Of a stretch of 64,000 bases of DNA, positions 1-9,458 are shown one piece after another (positions within the stretch are counted from its first letter, which is position 1; each line of letters begins with the position of its first letter). Origin of the DNA: Monoglobus pectinilyticus (GTDB lineage: Bacteria; Bacillota; Clostridia; Monoglobales; Monoglobaceae). The position numbers and the translations under genes were made by a program. The notes beneath the pieces are model-generated. The model worked only from the letters and a program-made list of their open reading frames with translations, did not search any database and was not told the origin of the DNA. The DNA lies in contig NZ_CP020991.1 of NCBI RefSeq assembly GCF_002874775.1, positions 1,369,225 to 1,433,224 on the forward strand. Direction: 5' to 3'.

Positions 1-126
1 CCTGAGATTGAGTATGATAAGATAGACAAACTCAGAGGAATGGATATAACATTTGTTACAACAGCGGAAACTGACGAGGAAGCAAAAGAGCTTCTCACCC
101 TTATGGGTGCGCCGTTCACAAAATAG
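1..126 (+). CDS. rplE: Ribosomal protein L5, C-terminal fragment (cut by window start)
   Basis: The reading frame is open from the first base and ends at TAG 126. It encodes the last 41 residues of a protein ending in [10 protein letters not shown] and LLTLMGAPF, which is the usual C-terminus of bacterial L5. L5 binds 5S rRNA in the central protuberance of the large subunit. The position directly upstream of rpsN matches the standard spc operon order. The N-terminal part lies outside the window, so nothing can be said about its start. Confidence 0.93.
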   Translation, partial: PEIEYDKIDKLRGMDITFVTTAETDEEAKELLTLMGAPFTK

Positions 127-151
127 TACCGAATAAGGAGGATAAAAGCTT

Positions 152-337
152 ATGGCTAGAAAGTCAATGGTTATTAAGCAACAAAAAAAGCAGAAGTATT
201 CTACACGCGAATACAACAGATGCAAGATTTGCGGCAGACCGCATGCTTATCTTCGCAAGTTCGGTATTTGCAGAATTTGCTTCCGTGAGCTTGCTTATAA
301 AGGCCAGATTCCAGGCGTTAAGAAAGCTTCGTGGTAA
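152..337 (+). CDS. rpsN: Ribosomal protein S14, zinc-binding (type Z) form
   Basis: This 61-residue protein has the length of the short, zinc-containing S14 found in many Gram-positives. Two CxxC pairs are visible, at C24/C27 and C40/C43, which form the zinc ribbon. S14 sits in the head of the 30S subunit. The ATG is preceded by AAGGAGG with good spacing. It lies 25 bases after rplE and about 110 bases before rpsH; that gap contains a second RBS-like stretch but no recognisable gene. Confidence 0.97.
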   Translation: MARKSMVIKQQKKQKYSTREYNRCKICGRPHAYLRKFGICRICFRELAYKGQIPGVKKASW

Positions 338-449
338 GCCGATATAAAAGTTAACAGAATACAAACATAGAAGGAGATAAGGTGGTCTTTGATATAGAGA
401 CGGAAAACCAAACCAATCTCTGATTCCGATAAAAAGGAGGTAAGTCTAA

Positions 450-848
450 ATGCATATTACAGATCCTATAGCAGATATGCTCACTAGAATCAGAAATGCT
501 AACAATGCAAGACACGAATCCGTTGATATTCCCGCTTCAAAAATGAAGAAGGCAATAGCTGACATTTTGGTTCGTGAAGGATATGTTAAGAGTGCCGAGG
601 TTATTGACGACGGCATACAGGGAGTTATCCGCGTTACACTTAAGTACGCAGAGAACAAGCAAAAGGTATTGACAGGTCTTAAGAGGGTTTCAAAGCCCGG
701 TCTTAGATCTTATGCTTCAAAGGATGAGCTGCCCAGAGTTCTAAAAGGCTTGGGTATAGCTATAATTTCAACATCCAAGGGAGTTATGACAGATAAAGAA
801 GCCCGCAAGCAGAATGTTGGCGGCGAAGTACTGGCATTTATTTGGTAG
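450..848 (+). CDS. rpsH: Ribosomal protein S8
   Basis: A 132-residue protein, full length for S8. The N-terminus reads [17 protein letters not shown] and the C-terminus contains [22 protein letters not shown], both family hallmarks. S8 binds helix 21 of 16S rRNA and nucleates assembly of the 30S platform. In E. coli it also represses the spc operon by binding its mRNA; whether that happens here cannot be told from the sequence. AAGGAGG lies just before the ATG. rplF follows after only 16 bases. Confidence 0.98.
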   Translation: MHITDPIADMLTRIRNANNARHESVDIPASKMKKAIADILVREGYVKSAEVIDDGIQGVIRVTLKYAENKQKVLTGLKRVSKPGLRSYASKDELPRVLKGLGIAIISTSKGVMTDKEARKQNVGGEVLAFIW

Positions 849-864
849 AAAGGAGGAGAATTCA

Positions 865-1410
865 TTGTCACGTATAGGAAATATGCCGATTACAGTGCCG
901 GCAGGCGTTACTGTTACAATCGGTGCAAACAATGAAGTTACCGTAAAGGGTCCTAAGGGAGAACTCAAACAGTCACTCCCCGAAGATATTATTTTAGAAC
1001 AAAACGGAGATACGATTAACGTAAAGCGTCCGTCAGAAATTAAAAAGCATAAGTCACTTCACGGTCTTACTCGTACTCTGCTGAACAATATGATTGTCGG
1101 TACAAACGAGGGATTCAAGAAGGAGCTGCAAATCAACGGTGTTGGTTACAGAGCAGCAAAGCAAGGCAATAAGCTTGTTATGAATTTGGGTTATTCTCAC
1201 CAGGTTGAGATGGAAGAAAAGGATGGAATTTCTATTGATGTTCCGCAGCCAAACCAAATTATTATCTCAGGAGCTGACAAACAGAAGGTTGGACAGTTTG
1301 CAGCAGAGGTAAGAGAGAAGAGACCGCCTGAGCCGTATAAGGGCAAGGGAATTAAATACGTTGATGAGTATATCATACGTAAGGAAGGTAAGACCGGTTC
1401 TAAGAAGTAA
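865..1410 (+). CDS. rplF: Ribosomal protein L6
   Basis: I place the start at TTG 865 (M/L-SRIGNMPITVP), 8 bases after AAGGAGGAG. The frame is open further upstream into rpsH, but that extension has no RBS and would overlap the S8 coding region. The resulting 181-residue protein has both L6 repeats and the C-terminal RPPEPYKGKGIKYVDE motif that contacts 23S rRNA. L6 lies near the factor-binding site of the 50S subunit. Confidence 0.97.
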   Translation: MSRIGNMPITVPAGVTVTIGANNEVTVKGPKGELKQSLPEDIILEQNGDTINVKRPSEIKKHKSLHGLTRTLLNNMIVGTNEGFKKELQINGVGYRAAKQGNKLVMNLGYSHQVEMEEKDGISIDVPQPNQIIISGADKQKVGQFAAEVREKRPPEPYKGKGIKYVDEYIIRKEGKTGSKK

Positions 1411-1435
1411 TTAGACGCTTGGAGGTGCAAATTTA

Positions 1436-1798
1436 ATGATTAAGAAGCAAAACAGCAATGTATCAAGACTCGCAAGACATGCCAGAGTCCGCAAGAAGAT
1501 ATCGGGCACTGCTGAGCGTCCGAGACTTTGCGTGTTCAGAAGTCTTAAAAATATCTATGCTCAAATTATTGATGATACAACTGGAACAACTTTAGTATCA
1601 GCATCTTCGCTTGATGCGGATTTAAAGGCAAACTATGGCGGCAATAAAGATGCAGCAAAAGCTGTAGGTCAGGCTGTAGCAAAGAAAGCTTTGGCTGCCG
1701 GTATAGAGAACGTTGTATTTGACAGAGGCGGATATGTATATCACGGCAGAGTTGCAGAACTCGCCGCAGGCGCACGTGAAGGCGGCCTGAAATTCTAG
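1436..1798 (+). CDS. rplR: Ribosomal protein L18
   Basis: A 120-residue protein with [20 protein letters not shown] near the N-terminus and the family's closing region [25 protein letters not shown]18 binds 5S rRNA together with L5. The ATG follows TTGGAGGTG. It is the expected member between rplF and rpsE and is full length for the family. Confidence 0.98.
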   Translation: MIKKQNSNVSRLARHARVRKKISGTAERPRLCVFRSLKNIYAQIIDDTTGTTLVSASSLDADLKANYGGNKDAAKAVGQAVAKKALAAGIENVVFDRGGYVYHGRVAELAAGAREGGLKF

Positions 1799-1829
1799 TT
1801 TAGATAACAAGAAAGAGGTGAAACGATAA

Positions 1830-2360
1830 ATGGCAGAAAAGGGCGAAAGAACAAAGAAGCAGGAGCGTATAGACGCAGAAGTTCTTGAGTTGGAAGAAAA
1901 AGTTGTTTTCTTAAACCGTGTTGCAAAGGTTGTAAAGGGTGGTAGAAACTTCAGATTCAGCGCACTGGTAGTAGTGGGCGACCATAACGGCCATGTTGGC
2001 TGCGGTATGGGTAAGGCTGCTGAAATCCCGGACGCTATCCGTAAGGGTATCGACGACGCTAAAAAGAATATGATTACAGTTCCAATGGTAGAAACTACTA
2101 TTCCACACGAAATTATCGGTGAATTCGGAGCCGGAAGAGTACTGCTTAAACCGGCTGCAGAAGGTACCGGAGTTATCGCAGGCGGACCTGCTCGTGCAGT
2201 GCTTGAGCTTGCAGGTATAAAAGATATAAGAACAAAATGTTTGCGCAGTAATAACCCGAAGAACGTTGTTTCAGCAACAATCGAGGGATTGGCTTCACTG
2301 AAGAGCTTAGAAGAAGTTGCAAGGCTCAGAGGTAAAAAGCCTGAAGAAATACTGGGCTAA
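1830..2360 (+). CDS. rpsE: Ribosomal protein S5
   Basis: A 176-residue protein with an N-terminal dsRNA-binding fold ([35 protein letters not shown]) and a C-terminal domain with [19 protein letters not shown]5 acts with S4 and S12 in decoding accuracy and sits at the mRNA entry channel. AAAGAGGTG precedes the ATG. Gene order and length are standard. Confidence 0.98.
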   Translation: MAEKGERTKKQERIDAEVLELEEKVVFLNRVAKVVKGGRNFRFSALVVVGDHNGHVGCGMGKAAEIPDAIRKGIDDAKKNMITVPMVETTIPHEIIGEFGAGRVLLKPAAEGTGVIAGGPARAVLELAGIKDIRTKCLRSNNPKNVVSATIEGLASLKSLEEVARLRGKKPEEILG

Positions 2361-2390
2361 TAAAGGCGATTGAGACAGGAGGAAAGATCC

Positions 2391-2570
2391 TTGGCTAATA
2401 CAATTAAAGTAACTTTAACAAAAAGCACCATCGGTGCTAAGCCGGACCAGGTAGCCACAGTCAAGGCGCTGGGTCTTAGAAAGCTGCACCAGACAGTTGA
2501 GCAGCCTGACAATCCTCAAATCAGAGGAATGATTTTCAAGGTTAAGCATCTTGTTACTGTAGCTGAATAA
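2391..2570 (+). CDS. rpmD: Ribosomal protein L30
   Basis: I choose TTG 2391 as the start: it lies 7 bases after AGGAGG (2378-2383) and gives a 59-residue product ([16 protein letters not shown]), the normal length of bacterial L30. An ATG 21 bases upstream in frame would put the Shine-Dalgarno inside the gene. The motifs LRKLHQTVE and [12 protein letters not shown] are typical. The gene sits between rpsE and rplO as usual. Confidence 0.95.
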   Translation: MANTIKVTLTKSTIGAKPDQVATVKALGLRKLHQTVEQPDNPQIRGMIFKVKHLVTVAE

Positions 2571-2624
2571 TTTCAAAAGATTTTAACTAGACAATTTTCG
2601 ATAAAAAAGGAGGAGGTGGACTCA

Positions 2625-3065
2625 ATGAAACTTCACGAATTATCTCCAAGCGAGGGCTCAAAGAAGAAGGCGTTCAGAGTCGGCAGAGGTCACGGAAGCG
2701 GAAACGGTAAGACATCCGGCAAAGGTCAAAAAGGTCAAAAAGCTCGTAGCGGCGGCGGTGTTCGTCCCGGCTTTGAAGGCGGACAGATGCCTATCTACAG
2801 AAGACTTCCAAAACGTGGCTTTACAAATATTTTTGCAAAGAAGTACACATCAATCAATGTTGAAGATCTCAACAAGTTTGATAACGGTACTGAGATTACA
2901 GCGGAAGTTCTTAAAGAGAACGGCGTTATCAAAAAGATTAATGATGGCATAGTTGTTTTGGGTCGTGGAGACTTAAACAAGAAAGTAACTATTAAGGCTA
3001 AGAGATTCAGCAAGAGCGCTGAAGAAAAGATTAGTGCAGCAGGCGGAAAGGCTGAGGTGATTTAA
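2625..3065 (+). CDS. rplO: Ribosomal protein L15
   Basis: ATG 2625 is favoured; the in-frame GTG at 2616 lies inside the AGGAGGTG ribosome binding site. The product is 146 residues and starts [20 protein letters not shown]. It has the glycine-rich [18 protein letters not shown] segment that threads into 23S rRNA and the RGFTN motif. It ends two bases before secY, so translation of the two is probably coupled. Confidence 0.97.
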   Translation: MKLHELSPSEGSKKKAFRVGRGHGSGNGKTSGKGQKGQKARSGGGVRPGFEGGQMPIYRRLPKRGFTNIFAKKYTSINVEDLNKFDNGTEITAEVLKENGVIKKINDGIVVLGRGDLNKKVTIKAKRFSKSAEEKISAAGGKAEVI

Positions 3066-3067
3066 TC

Positions 3068-4348
3068 ATGATAGATACCATACGTAATGCATGGAAGATT
3101 ATCGACCTCAGAAAAAAGATTTTATACACGATTTTAATGATAATAATCTTCCGTCTTGGTTCATGTATCCCGGTTCCTCTTTTGGATCCGGCGGCAATGA
3201 AGGAAATATTTACATCTGATAATTCACTTTTTGGATTCATTGACGTTATTTCCGGTGGTGCGTTCCAGAACGCGACCATATTCGCTATGAGTATCACACC
3301 ATACATCAATTCATCGATTATTATGCAGCTTTTAACCGTTGCTATTCCTGCTCTTGAAAGACTTCAGAAGCAGGGTGAGGACGGAAGAAAGAAGATAGCA
3401 CAGATTACAAGATACGGCACAGTAGTTTTGGCATTTATTCAGGCAATCGGTCTTTATTTCATGCTGAAGAGCTATAATGCAGTAACTAATCCGGGACTTC
3501 TTACCGCTGTTGTTGTTATATTTACATTCACAGCCGGCACAGCGTTCCTGATGTGGCTTGGTGAGCAGATAACCGAAAAGGGTGTAGGTAATGGTATTTC
3601 ACTTATCATTTTCGCAGGTATCGTTTCACGTCTGCCATCTATGGCACAGTCGCTTTACGCATATGCAAAAGGCGGCGGAATCGGCTTGATTGGAGTAGTT
3701 GCTCTGCTTATTATGATAGTCGTAGTAGTTGGTCTTGTTGTAATGATGAATGAGGCCGAGAGACGAATCCCGGTGCAATATGCAAAGCGTGTTGTAGGGA
3801 GAAAAATGTACGGCGGTCAGAGTACGCATATCCCGATTAAGGTTGCGTCAGCAGGCGTTATTCCTATTATTTTCGCTATGTCAATTATGTCATTCCCGAG
3901 CACAATCGCCGGATTTTTCGGTGTGACATCACAGACAGGCGGATTCTGGGGAGGATTCTTAAAGATATTCTCTTCAACTTCTTGGGTTTATGCAATACTG
4001 TATTTCTTGCTGATTATCTTCTTCACATATTTCTATACAGCAATACAGTTCAACCCAATTGAAATGTCTAATAATATGAAGAAGAACGGCGGATTTATTC
4101 CGGGTATAAGACCCGGCCGTCCTACATCAGAATACATTTCAAAGACACTTTCGAGAATTACATTGGTTGGCGCTATTTTCTTAGGATTAATCGCCATCCT
4201 GCCTATTTTCATTAATTTGGGACTTGGTATAAATAATTTCGCAATAGGTGGTACATCACTGCTTATCGTTGTAGGAGTTGCTCTTGAAACCGTTAAGGAT
4301 ATGGAGTCACAAATGTTAATGAGACACTACAAGGGTTTCTTGGAATAA
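3068..4348 (+). CDS. secY: Protein translocase channel subunit SecY
   Basis: The 426-residue protein has about ten hydrophobic helices, as expected of the SecYEG channel. Family motifs include the plug-region signature GGAFQNATIFAMSITPYINSSII, the segment RRIPVQYAKR in the cytosolic loop that binds SecA/ribosome, and FIPGIRPGRPT. The gene starts two bases after the rplO stop. SecG is encoded separately at 31 kb in this window. Confidence 0.98.
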   Translation: MIDTIRNAWKIIDLRKKILYTILMIIIFRLGSCIPVPLLDPAAMKEIFTSDNSLFGFIDVISGGAFQNATIFAMSITPYINSSIIMQLLTVAIPALERLQKQGEDGRKKIAQITRYGTVVLAFIQAIGLYFMLKSYNAVTNPGLLTAVVVIFTFTAGTAFLMWLGEQITEKGVGNGISLIIFAGIVSRLPSMAQSLYAYAKGGGIGLIGVVALLIMIVVVVGLVVMMNEAERRIPVQYAKRVVGRKMYGGQSTHIPIKVASAGVIPIIFAMSIMSFPSTIAGFFGVTSQTGGFWGGFLKIFSSTSWVYAILYFLLIIFFTYFYTAIQFNPIEMSNNMKKNGGFIPGIRPGRPTSEYISKTLSRITLVGAIFLGLIAILPIFINLGLGINNFAIGGTSLLIVVGVALETVKDMESQMLMRHYKGFLE

Positions 4349-4385
4349 TCTGAGTTTTAACAATTTAAGCGATTATTTACGGCAT

Positions 4386-4441
4386 GAGTAGGTGTTACCT
4401 CACTGTTTTGTGAGGTTAAATGCCTGCTCTATCCGTTTTTT
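4386..4441 (+). terminator. Imperfect hairpin with T-run between secY and adk
   Basis: The arms GAGTAGGTGTTACCTCAC (4386-4403) and the complementary strand at 4410-4429 form a long imperfect stem with a TGTTTT loop, followed by CCGTTTTTT. It could end or attenuate r-protein transcription before adk. An internal regulatory role is equally possible because adk has no strong promoter of its own that I can see. Confidence 0.55.
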
Positions 4442-4500
4442 AGGATAAAATTTGATTTAATATTTCAAGTTTTGTCAAAAATGAATAGGAGGTATGTTTT

Positions 4501-5133
4501 ATGAGATTGATTTTACTGGCTGCACCAGGTGCGGGAAAAGGTACGCAAGCGGAGAAATTAAGTGAGCATTATGGTATACCCACTATTTCTACAGGAGCGA
4601 TTCTCAGAAAAAACATAAAAGAAGAAACTGAGCTGGGGAAAGTAGCAGCACAGTATATAAATGATGGAAAGCTTATACCCGATGATGTTATGATTCAGGT
4701 TATGTCCGACAGATTGAGTCATGAGGACTGTAAAAACGGATTTATTTTAGATGGATTTCCTAGAACCTTAGCCCAGGCTGAAGCTCTTGAAAAATCAACT
4801 ATAGAAATTGATAAGGTTCTGATGCTTAACGTAGCTGATGAAACAATAATAAGCAGGCTTTCAGGACGTTTGGAGTGTGAAAGCTGTGCTACTACTTATC
4901 ATAAGGAGTTTAGGCCTCCTGCAGAGGCAGGCATATGCGACAAATGCGGAGGTCATCTGACAGTACGTGACGACGACAAGCCGGAAACTGTAAAGGCACG
5001 TCTTGAGACTTATCATACTCAGACAGAGCCTCTTATAAATTATTATAAAGAAAAAGGTTTGCTGAGAATAGCTGCAGGCAAAGAGAAGATTGAGGACACG
5101 ACAGCTGAAGTCATAAAGGCTCTGGGGGAATAA
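4501..5133 (+). CDS. adk: Adenylate kinase, zinc-finger LID type
   Basis: Adenylate kinase converts ATP and AMP to two ADP. The P-loop APGAGKGT lies at residues 8-15. The mobile LID carries four cysteines at C126, C129, C146 and C149, so this is the zinc-stabilised long form common in Gram-positives. The total of 210 residues is normal. GGAGG lies 7 bases before the ATG. map follows after 2 bases, and the secY-adk-map-infA order is the Firmicute standard. Confidence 0.97.
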   Translation: MRLILLAAPGAGKGTQAEKLSEHYGIPTISTGAILRKNIKEETELGKVAAQYINDGKLIPDDVMIQVMSDRLSHEDCKNGFILDGFPRTLAQAEALEKSTIEIDKVLMLNVADETIISRLSGRLECESCATTYHKEFRPPAEAGICDKCGGHLTVRDDDKPETVKARLETYHTQTEPLINYYKEKGLLRIAAGKEKIEDTTAEVIKALGE

Positions 5134-5135
5134 AA

Positions 5136-5903
5136 GTGGTTATTATAAAATCTAAGTCAGAAATAGAAAAGATGAAAGAAGCCGGCAGGATAACATATGA
5201 AACTTTAAAGGAAGTGTCTAAGGCAGTAAAACCCGGCGTTACCACAATGGAACTCGATAAGATTGCCGAGGATTATATCCGTTCTCGTGGATGTACTGGT
5301 TCTTTTAAGGGTTACGGCGGATTTCCCGGCACAGTTTGCGCCAGTGTTAATGATACTATAATACATGGATTTCCTGATAATGTTCCATTAAAAGATGGAG
5401 ATATAGTCAGTATTGACGTAGGAGCATGTTTTGAGGGATATCATGGAGATGCTTGCAGGACATTTAAGGTTGGAAAAGTGGATTCAGAAACAGAGCGCTT
5501 GATTCAGGTTACAAGACAGAGCTTTTTTGAAGCATTAAAATTTGCTCGTGACGGATACAGAATATCTGATATTTCCAGAGCTGTACAGACGTACGTTGAG
5601 GCAAACGGATTTTCTGTGCTGCGTGGATACTGCGGTCATGGTGTTGGCGCTGACCTCCACGAAGACCCTGAAGTGCCGAATTATGTTACCAAAAGCAGGG
5701 GGATAAGGCTTAGACCGGGAATGGTTATAGCTGTTGAGCCCATGATATGCGGCGGAAGCGAAGACGTGTATGTTGCTGATAATGAATGGGCAGTAATCAC
5801 TAGAGACGGAAAAAACACAGCTCATTATGAAAATACTATTTTAATTACAGCAGGCGACCCTGTTCTTTTAACTTTGCCGGATGGTTTTCCGGAAGTTGAA
5901 TAA
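5136..5903 (+). CDS. map: Methionine aminopeptidase, type I
   Basis: Removes the initiator methionine from nascent proteins. The five metal ligands of the family can be placed: D94 and D105 (SIDVG, GYHGDACRTF), H168 (GHGVGADLHEDP), E201 (EPMI) and E232 (HYENT). The 255-residue length is that of the single-domain type Ia enzyme. The start is GTG 5136, two bases after adk, with the GGGGGA at the adk end serving as RBS. Confidence 0.97.
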   Translation: MVIIKSKSEIEKMKEAGRITYETLKEVSKAVKPGVTTMELDKIAEDYIRSRGCTGSFKGYGGFPGTVCASVNDTIIHGFPDNVPLKDGDIVSIDVGACFEGYHGDACRTFKVGKVDSETERLIQVTRQSFFEALKFARDGYRISDISRAVQTYVEANGFSVLRGYCGHGVGADLHEDPEVPNYVTKSRGIRLRPGMVIAVEPMICGGSEDVYVADNEWAVITRDGKNTAHYENTILITAGDPVLLTLPDGFPEVE

Positions 5904-5937
5904 AAGTCAAAAATCAGCATAATATTTAGGTGAACCA

Positions 5938-6207
5938 ATGACAGATCTTATTGAATCGAAGCTTACAGTCGGAGATATAGTCAAATCTACCGCCGGCCGC
6001 GGAAGCGGAAGAATATATTTGGTAGTAAAGTCTTTAGAAAACGGATACGTTTATATTTCTGACGGAAAGACTAGAAAAATTAATAATGCAAAATTAAAAA
6101 AGAATAAGCACTTAGTTAAACTGGGAAATATTAATGACTTAGATTTTTTGGATGCTCCCGGAGGAACTGCGGATGCTGAAATCAGAAAAATTTTAAAGGA
6201 GGTGTAG
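5938..6207 (+). CDS. Small KOW-domain RNA-binding protein
   Basis: An 89-residue basic protein with a KOW-type motif near the N-terminus ([21 protein letters not shown]). KOW motifs bind RNA in L14e/L24/NusG-like proteins. Small KOW proteins between map and infA are a recurrent feature of Clostridia and are usually thought to be ribosome-associated. I cannot assign a precise function. It ends 5 bases before infA and is probably cotranscribed and translationally coupled. Confidence 0.85.
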   Translation: MTDLIESKLTVGDIVKSTAGRGSGRIYLVVKSLENGYVYISDGKTRKINNAKLKKNKHLVKLGNINDLDFLDAPGGTADAEIRKILKEV

Positions 6208-6212
6208 CGAGT

Positions 6213-6431
6213 ATGTCAAAAGAAGATGTTTTGGAAGTTGAAGGCAAGGTTTTGGAGGCGCTGCCAAACGCAATGTTTAAGGTAGAACTCGAAAATGGAC
6301 ACAAAATTTTAGCTCATATTTCAGGAAAACTAAGAATGCACTTTATAAAAATACTGCCGGGTGATAAGGTTACAGTTGAAATTTCACCTTATGATTTATC
6401 AAAGGGCAGAATTACATGGAGAGCAAAATAA
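6213..6431 (+). CDS. infA: Translation initiation factor IF-1
   Basis: A 72-residue single S1/OB-fold protein ([23 protein letters not shown] ... [23 protein letters not shown]), full length for IF-1. IF-1 occupies the A site of the 30S subunit during initiation. AAGGAGGTG precedes the ATG. In most Firmicutes rpmJ follows immediately; here a CapA-like gene of about 1 kb intervenes. Confidence 0.98.
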   Translation: MSKEDVLEVEGKVLEALPNAMFKVELENGHKILAHISGKLRMHFIKILPGDKVTVEISPYDLSKGRITWRAK

Positions 6432-6476
6432 GTCCTATTTGTATAGGGCTTATAAGTAGTTGGGGAGGCCTGTTTT

Positions 6477-7505
6477 ATGAAAAAAATCTGTCTGATTCTT
6501 ATATGTATGGTCATTTCTGCATTTTCACTGTCATCATGCGGAAATTCTGATAATGAAGCGCAGTCAGTTGCTAATGTTGTAAGCACAGTTACAATTAGCT
6601 GTGCCGGAGATTGTACTTTGGCGTCAGATGAGAGTTTTTCTGACAATACATTTGAGGATGTACTTAAAAATAACAAGAATGATTATTCTTATTTTTTTAA
6701 AAACGTTAGACATATTTTTGAAGATGACGATATTACCATTGTCAATTTTGAAGGTACATTGTCCAATAATGGGGAGAGACAGGATAAGGAATATGCGTTC
6801 AGAGGAAAACCCGATTATGTAAACATTCTCAAAAAGGGCAGTGTTGAGGCTGTCACTTTGGCAAACAATCATAGTGAGGACTATGGACCGGAAAGTTTAA
6901 AAGATACTAAAAAGACGCTTTATGATTCGGATATAAAATATGCTTTAAATACCGAAACGGCTCATTTTAACATTCGGGGAGCAAAAGTTGGGATTATCGG
7001 TCTTTATCAGTTAGACGGGTCTGCCGGTGAGGTATTACCGTCGGCTATGTCTAAGATTGAGAATGATGATTTGAAAATTGTTCAGGTTCATTGGGGCGAA
7101 GAAAAATCAGATACGCCTTCAGACGAGCAAGTAAGTCTTGCGCACCGTGCTATAGATATGGGCGCCGATTTGGTAATAGGTCATCACCCTCATGTTCTGC
7201 AGGGAATTGAGAAATATAAGGGAAAATACATATGTTACAGTTTAGGAAACTTTTGCTTTGGCGGAAATCCAAATCCCAGCGACACAGATACAATGATTTT
7301 CCGACAGACCTTTACTTTTAGAGAAGGTATGGCAGCAAAAGATGATTACTACTCAATAATTCCCTGTTCAATATCTTCAAGCAGGACAAGCAATAATTAT
7401 CAGCCGACACCTTTAGAGGGTGAGGAGAGGAATAGAGTTGAACAGAAGATTTCCGAAAGATCAAAGAAAGTCGGCGATGGTAATCTTGACTTAAAATTTG
7501 AGTAA
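6477..7505 (+). CDS. CapA-family lipoprotein (PGA_cap metallophosphatase fold)
   Basis: A 342-residue exported lipoprotein: the N-terminus MKKICLILICMVISAFSLSSCG has a hydrophobic stretch and a lipobox ending in C21. The body carries the CapA/PgsA-type calcineurin-like motifs CAGDCTLAS, VNFEGTLSN, LANNHSEDYG, VHWGEE, GHHPHVLQG and YSLGNFCFGG. Family members take part in poly-gamma-glutamate capsule synthesis or are uncharacterised surface phosphatases. No capB/capC lies nearby, so the capsule role is not supported here. It interrupts the infA-rpmJ junction, 46 bases after infA and with its own GGGAGG. Confidence 0.88.
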   Translation: MKKICLILICMVISAFSLSSCGNSDNEAQSVANVVSTVTISCAGDCTLASDESFSDNTFEDVLKNNKNDYSYFFKNVRHIFEDDDITIVNFEGTLSNNGERQDKEYAFRGKPDYVNILKKGSVEAVTLANNHSEDYGPESLKDTKKTLYDSDIKYALNTETAHFNIRGAKVGIIGLYQLDGSAGEVLPSAMSKIENDDLKIVQVHWGEEKSDTPSDEQVSLAHRAIDMGADLVIGHHPHVLQGIEKYKGKYICYSLGNFCFGGNPNPSDTDTMIFRQTFTFREGMAAKDDYYSIIPCSISSSRTSNNYQPTPLEGEERNRVEQKISERSKKVGDGNLDLKFE

Positions 7506-7556
7506 CAGATATTTAAACTTTGTTAAAGATAAATAGATGAATATTTTTAATAAAGA

Positions 7557-7585
7557 TTGACTTTAAGCAGTAATTGTGGTAAAAT
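7557..7585 (+). promoter_or_regulatory. Sigma-A-type promoter for rpmJ-rpsM...rplQ
   Basis: TTGACT (7557-7562) and TAAAAT (7580-7585) are separated by exactly 17 bases. It lies after the inserted capA-like gene and before rpmJ, and would allow the alpha-operon half to be transcribed independently. Confidence 0.75.
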
Positions 7586-7638
7586 AATACGGTTCGTTAG
7601 TATGGAAATACATATTTTCGGATATAATACAAATTTAG

Positions 7639-7764
<126 letters not shown>

Positions 7765-7779
7765 GCTTTAACATAATGT

Positions 7780-7857
7780 GAGCAGGGTTAGGCATTAAGA
7801 CCACTAAATTTTTGCCGATGCCATAGAAAATATGGGTGAAATTCTGCTCCTTTTTCA
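7780..7857 (+). promoter_or_regulatory. Structured leader between rpmJ and rpsM
   Basis: An outer stem GAGCAG/CTGCTC (7780-7785 with 7844-7849) encloses GGCAT/ATGCC and CCATA-gaaa-TATGG hairpins, like a three-way junction, and is followed by CTTTTTC. It precedes rpsM by about 30 bases. It may be an autoregulatory r-protein leader or an attenuator; no known class was recognised. Confidence 0.45.
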
Positions 7858-7886
7858 TTTGAAATTTTTATGGAGGTGAATTAATT

Positions 7887-8252
7887 ATGGCACGTATCGC
7901 AGGTGTGGATTTACCAAACGAGAAGAGAGTTGAGATTGGCTTAACTTACATTTTTGGAATTGGTCTTTCTACTTCAAAAAAGATTTTGGCAGCAACAGGA
8001 GTTAATCCGGACACAAGAGTTCGTGATTTGACAGAAGATGAGATTCAGAAGCTCAGAAATGAAATCGACAACTACAACGTTGAAGGTGATCTGAGACGTG
8101 ATATCGCACTTGATATCAAGCGTTTGATGGAAATCAACTGCTACAGAGGAATCCGTCACAGAAAAGGTTTGCCTGTCCGCGGACAACGCAGCAAGACAAA
8201 CGCCAGAACCCGCAAGGGTCCTAAGAGAACTATTGCAAATAAGAAGAAATAA
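7887..8252 (+). CDS. rpsM: Ribosomal protein S13
   Basis: A 121-residue protein with the S13 N-terminus [25 protein letters not shown] and the basic C-terminal tail [25 protein letters not shown]13 lies in the 30S head and contacts the P-site tRNA and L5. TGGAGGTGA precedes the ATG. It opens the alpha operon after a structured intergenic segment. Confidence 0.98.
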   Translation: MARIAGVDLPNEKRVEIGLTYIFGIGLSTSKKILAATGVNPDTRVRDLTEDEIQKLRNEIDNYNVEGDLRRDIALDIKRLMEINCYRGIRHRKGLPVRGQRSKTNARTRKGPKRTIANKKK

Positions 8253-8388
8253 TTAACTAGTTAATTGCTAAAAGCTTTAATACAGTTAATGTTTAGATTT
8301 TTATTTTAATAGTTTTATGATTTTGAATTTTCTTCAATATTTTTATATATTGCAAGATTCCGTAATCTTATAGGAGGTGAAAGATACA

Positions 8389-8781
8389 ATGGCAAAAGTA
8401 GCTAGAAAGTCAAGACGCCGTAAGGAGAAAAAGCATATCGAGCGCGGCGCTGCACATATCAAATCTACATTCAATAATACCATTGTTACTATTACAGACG
8501 TTGCCGGGAATGCAATTTCTTGGGCAAGCGCAGGCGGATTGGGATTTAGAGGTTCTAAAAAGAGCACACCTTTCGCAGCACAAATGGCTGCTGAAACCGC
8601 TGCAAGAGCTGCAATGGAACATGGTTTGAAGACAGTTGAAGTTTACGTAAAAGGCCCGGGAGCCGGACGTGAAGCAGCAATCAGAGCTCTTCAGGTAGCT
8701 GGTCTTGAGGTTAATATGATTAAGGACGTTACACCTATTCCGCATAACGGTTGCAGACCGCCGAAGAGAAGACGTGTGTAG
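8389..8781 (+). CDS. rpsK: Ribosomal protein S11
   Basis: ATG 8389 is chosen ([15 protein letters not shown]). An in-frame GTG at 8377 lies inside the AGGAGGTG ribosome binding site. The 130-residue product contains [27 protein letters not shown] and the C-terminal [14 protein letters not shown] typical of S11, which lines the E-site mRNA path. The 136-base gap before it holds a palindrome AATTAACTAGTTAATT but no gene. Confidence 0.97.
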   Translation: MAKVARKSRRRKEKKHIERGAAHIKSTFNNTIVTITDVAGNAISWASAGGLGFRGSKKSTPFAAQMAAETAARAAMEHGLKTVEVYVKGPGAGREAAIRALQVAGLEVNMIKDVTPIPHNGCRPPKRRRV

Positions 8782-8824
8782 TCTAAACTAAGAATGTTAA
8801 TAGATTTGTAAGGAGGATAAAAGA

Positions 8825-9418
8825 ATGGCTAAAAATATGCAGCCTGTGCTTAAAAGATGCCGTACCCTCGGTATTGAGCCGTCTGTTATGGGTATAGACA
8901 AGAGTTCTAACAGAACTTTTAACCAGAGACGCAAAAAGCAGAGCGAATATGGTATGCAGCTTAATGAAAAGCAAAAAGTCAGATTTATATATGGCGTTCT
9001 GGAAAAACAGTTCGCAAAATATTATGTTATGGCCACAAAGATGAACGGTGTTACAGGTGAATGTCTGCTTCAAATTTTGGAGTCAAGACTTGATAATGTA
9101 ATATACCGTATGGGATTGGCTAACACAAGACGTGAAGCAAGACAAATTGTTAATCACGGACATGTTACCGTTAACGGTAAGAGAGTAGACATCCCTTCTT
9201 ATCTTGTAAAGCCGGGCGAAGTTATCAGTCTTAGAGAGAGCAGCAGAAATGCTGACAGAATGAAAGACATCGTTGAAAGAAACTCAAACAGACTGGTACC
9301 TAAGTGGATAGATATGAATAAGGACACATTGGAAGGCAAAATCATTGCACTTGCTGACAGAGAGGATATCGACTTCCCTGTTGAGGAGCATTTGATAGTC
9401 GAGTATTACAGCAAATAG
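8825..9418 (+). CDS. rpsD: Ribosomal protein S4
   Basis: A 197-residue protein with the S4 RNA-binding domain LESRLDNVIYRMGLANTRREARQIVNHGHVTVNGKRVDIPSY and the C-terminal EHLIVEYYSK. The N-terminal region has no CxxC zinc cluster. S4 is a primary 16S binder and, in other bacteria, the translational repressor of the operon it lies in. AAGGAGGAT lies before the ATG. Its placement inside the alpha operon is usual for Clostridia. Confidence 0.97.
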   Translation: MAKNMQPVLKRCRTLGIEPSVMGIDKSSNRTFNQRRKKQSEYGMQLNEKQKVRFIYGVLEKQFAKYYVMATKMNGVTGECLLQILESRLDNVIYRMGLANTRREARQIVNHGHVTVNGKRVDIPSYLVKPGEVISLRESSRNADRMKDIVERNSNRLVPKWIDMNKDTLEGKIIALADREDIDFPVEEHLIVEYYSK

Positions 9419-9458
9419 TAGGGTTTCGCTACTATCCTAATTTATAGGAGGTTTAACA

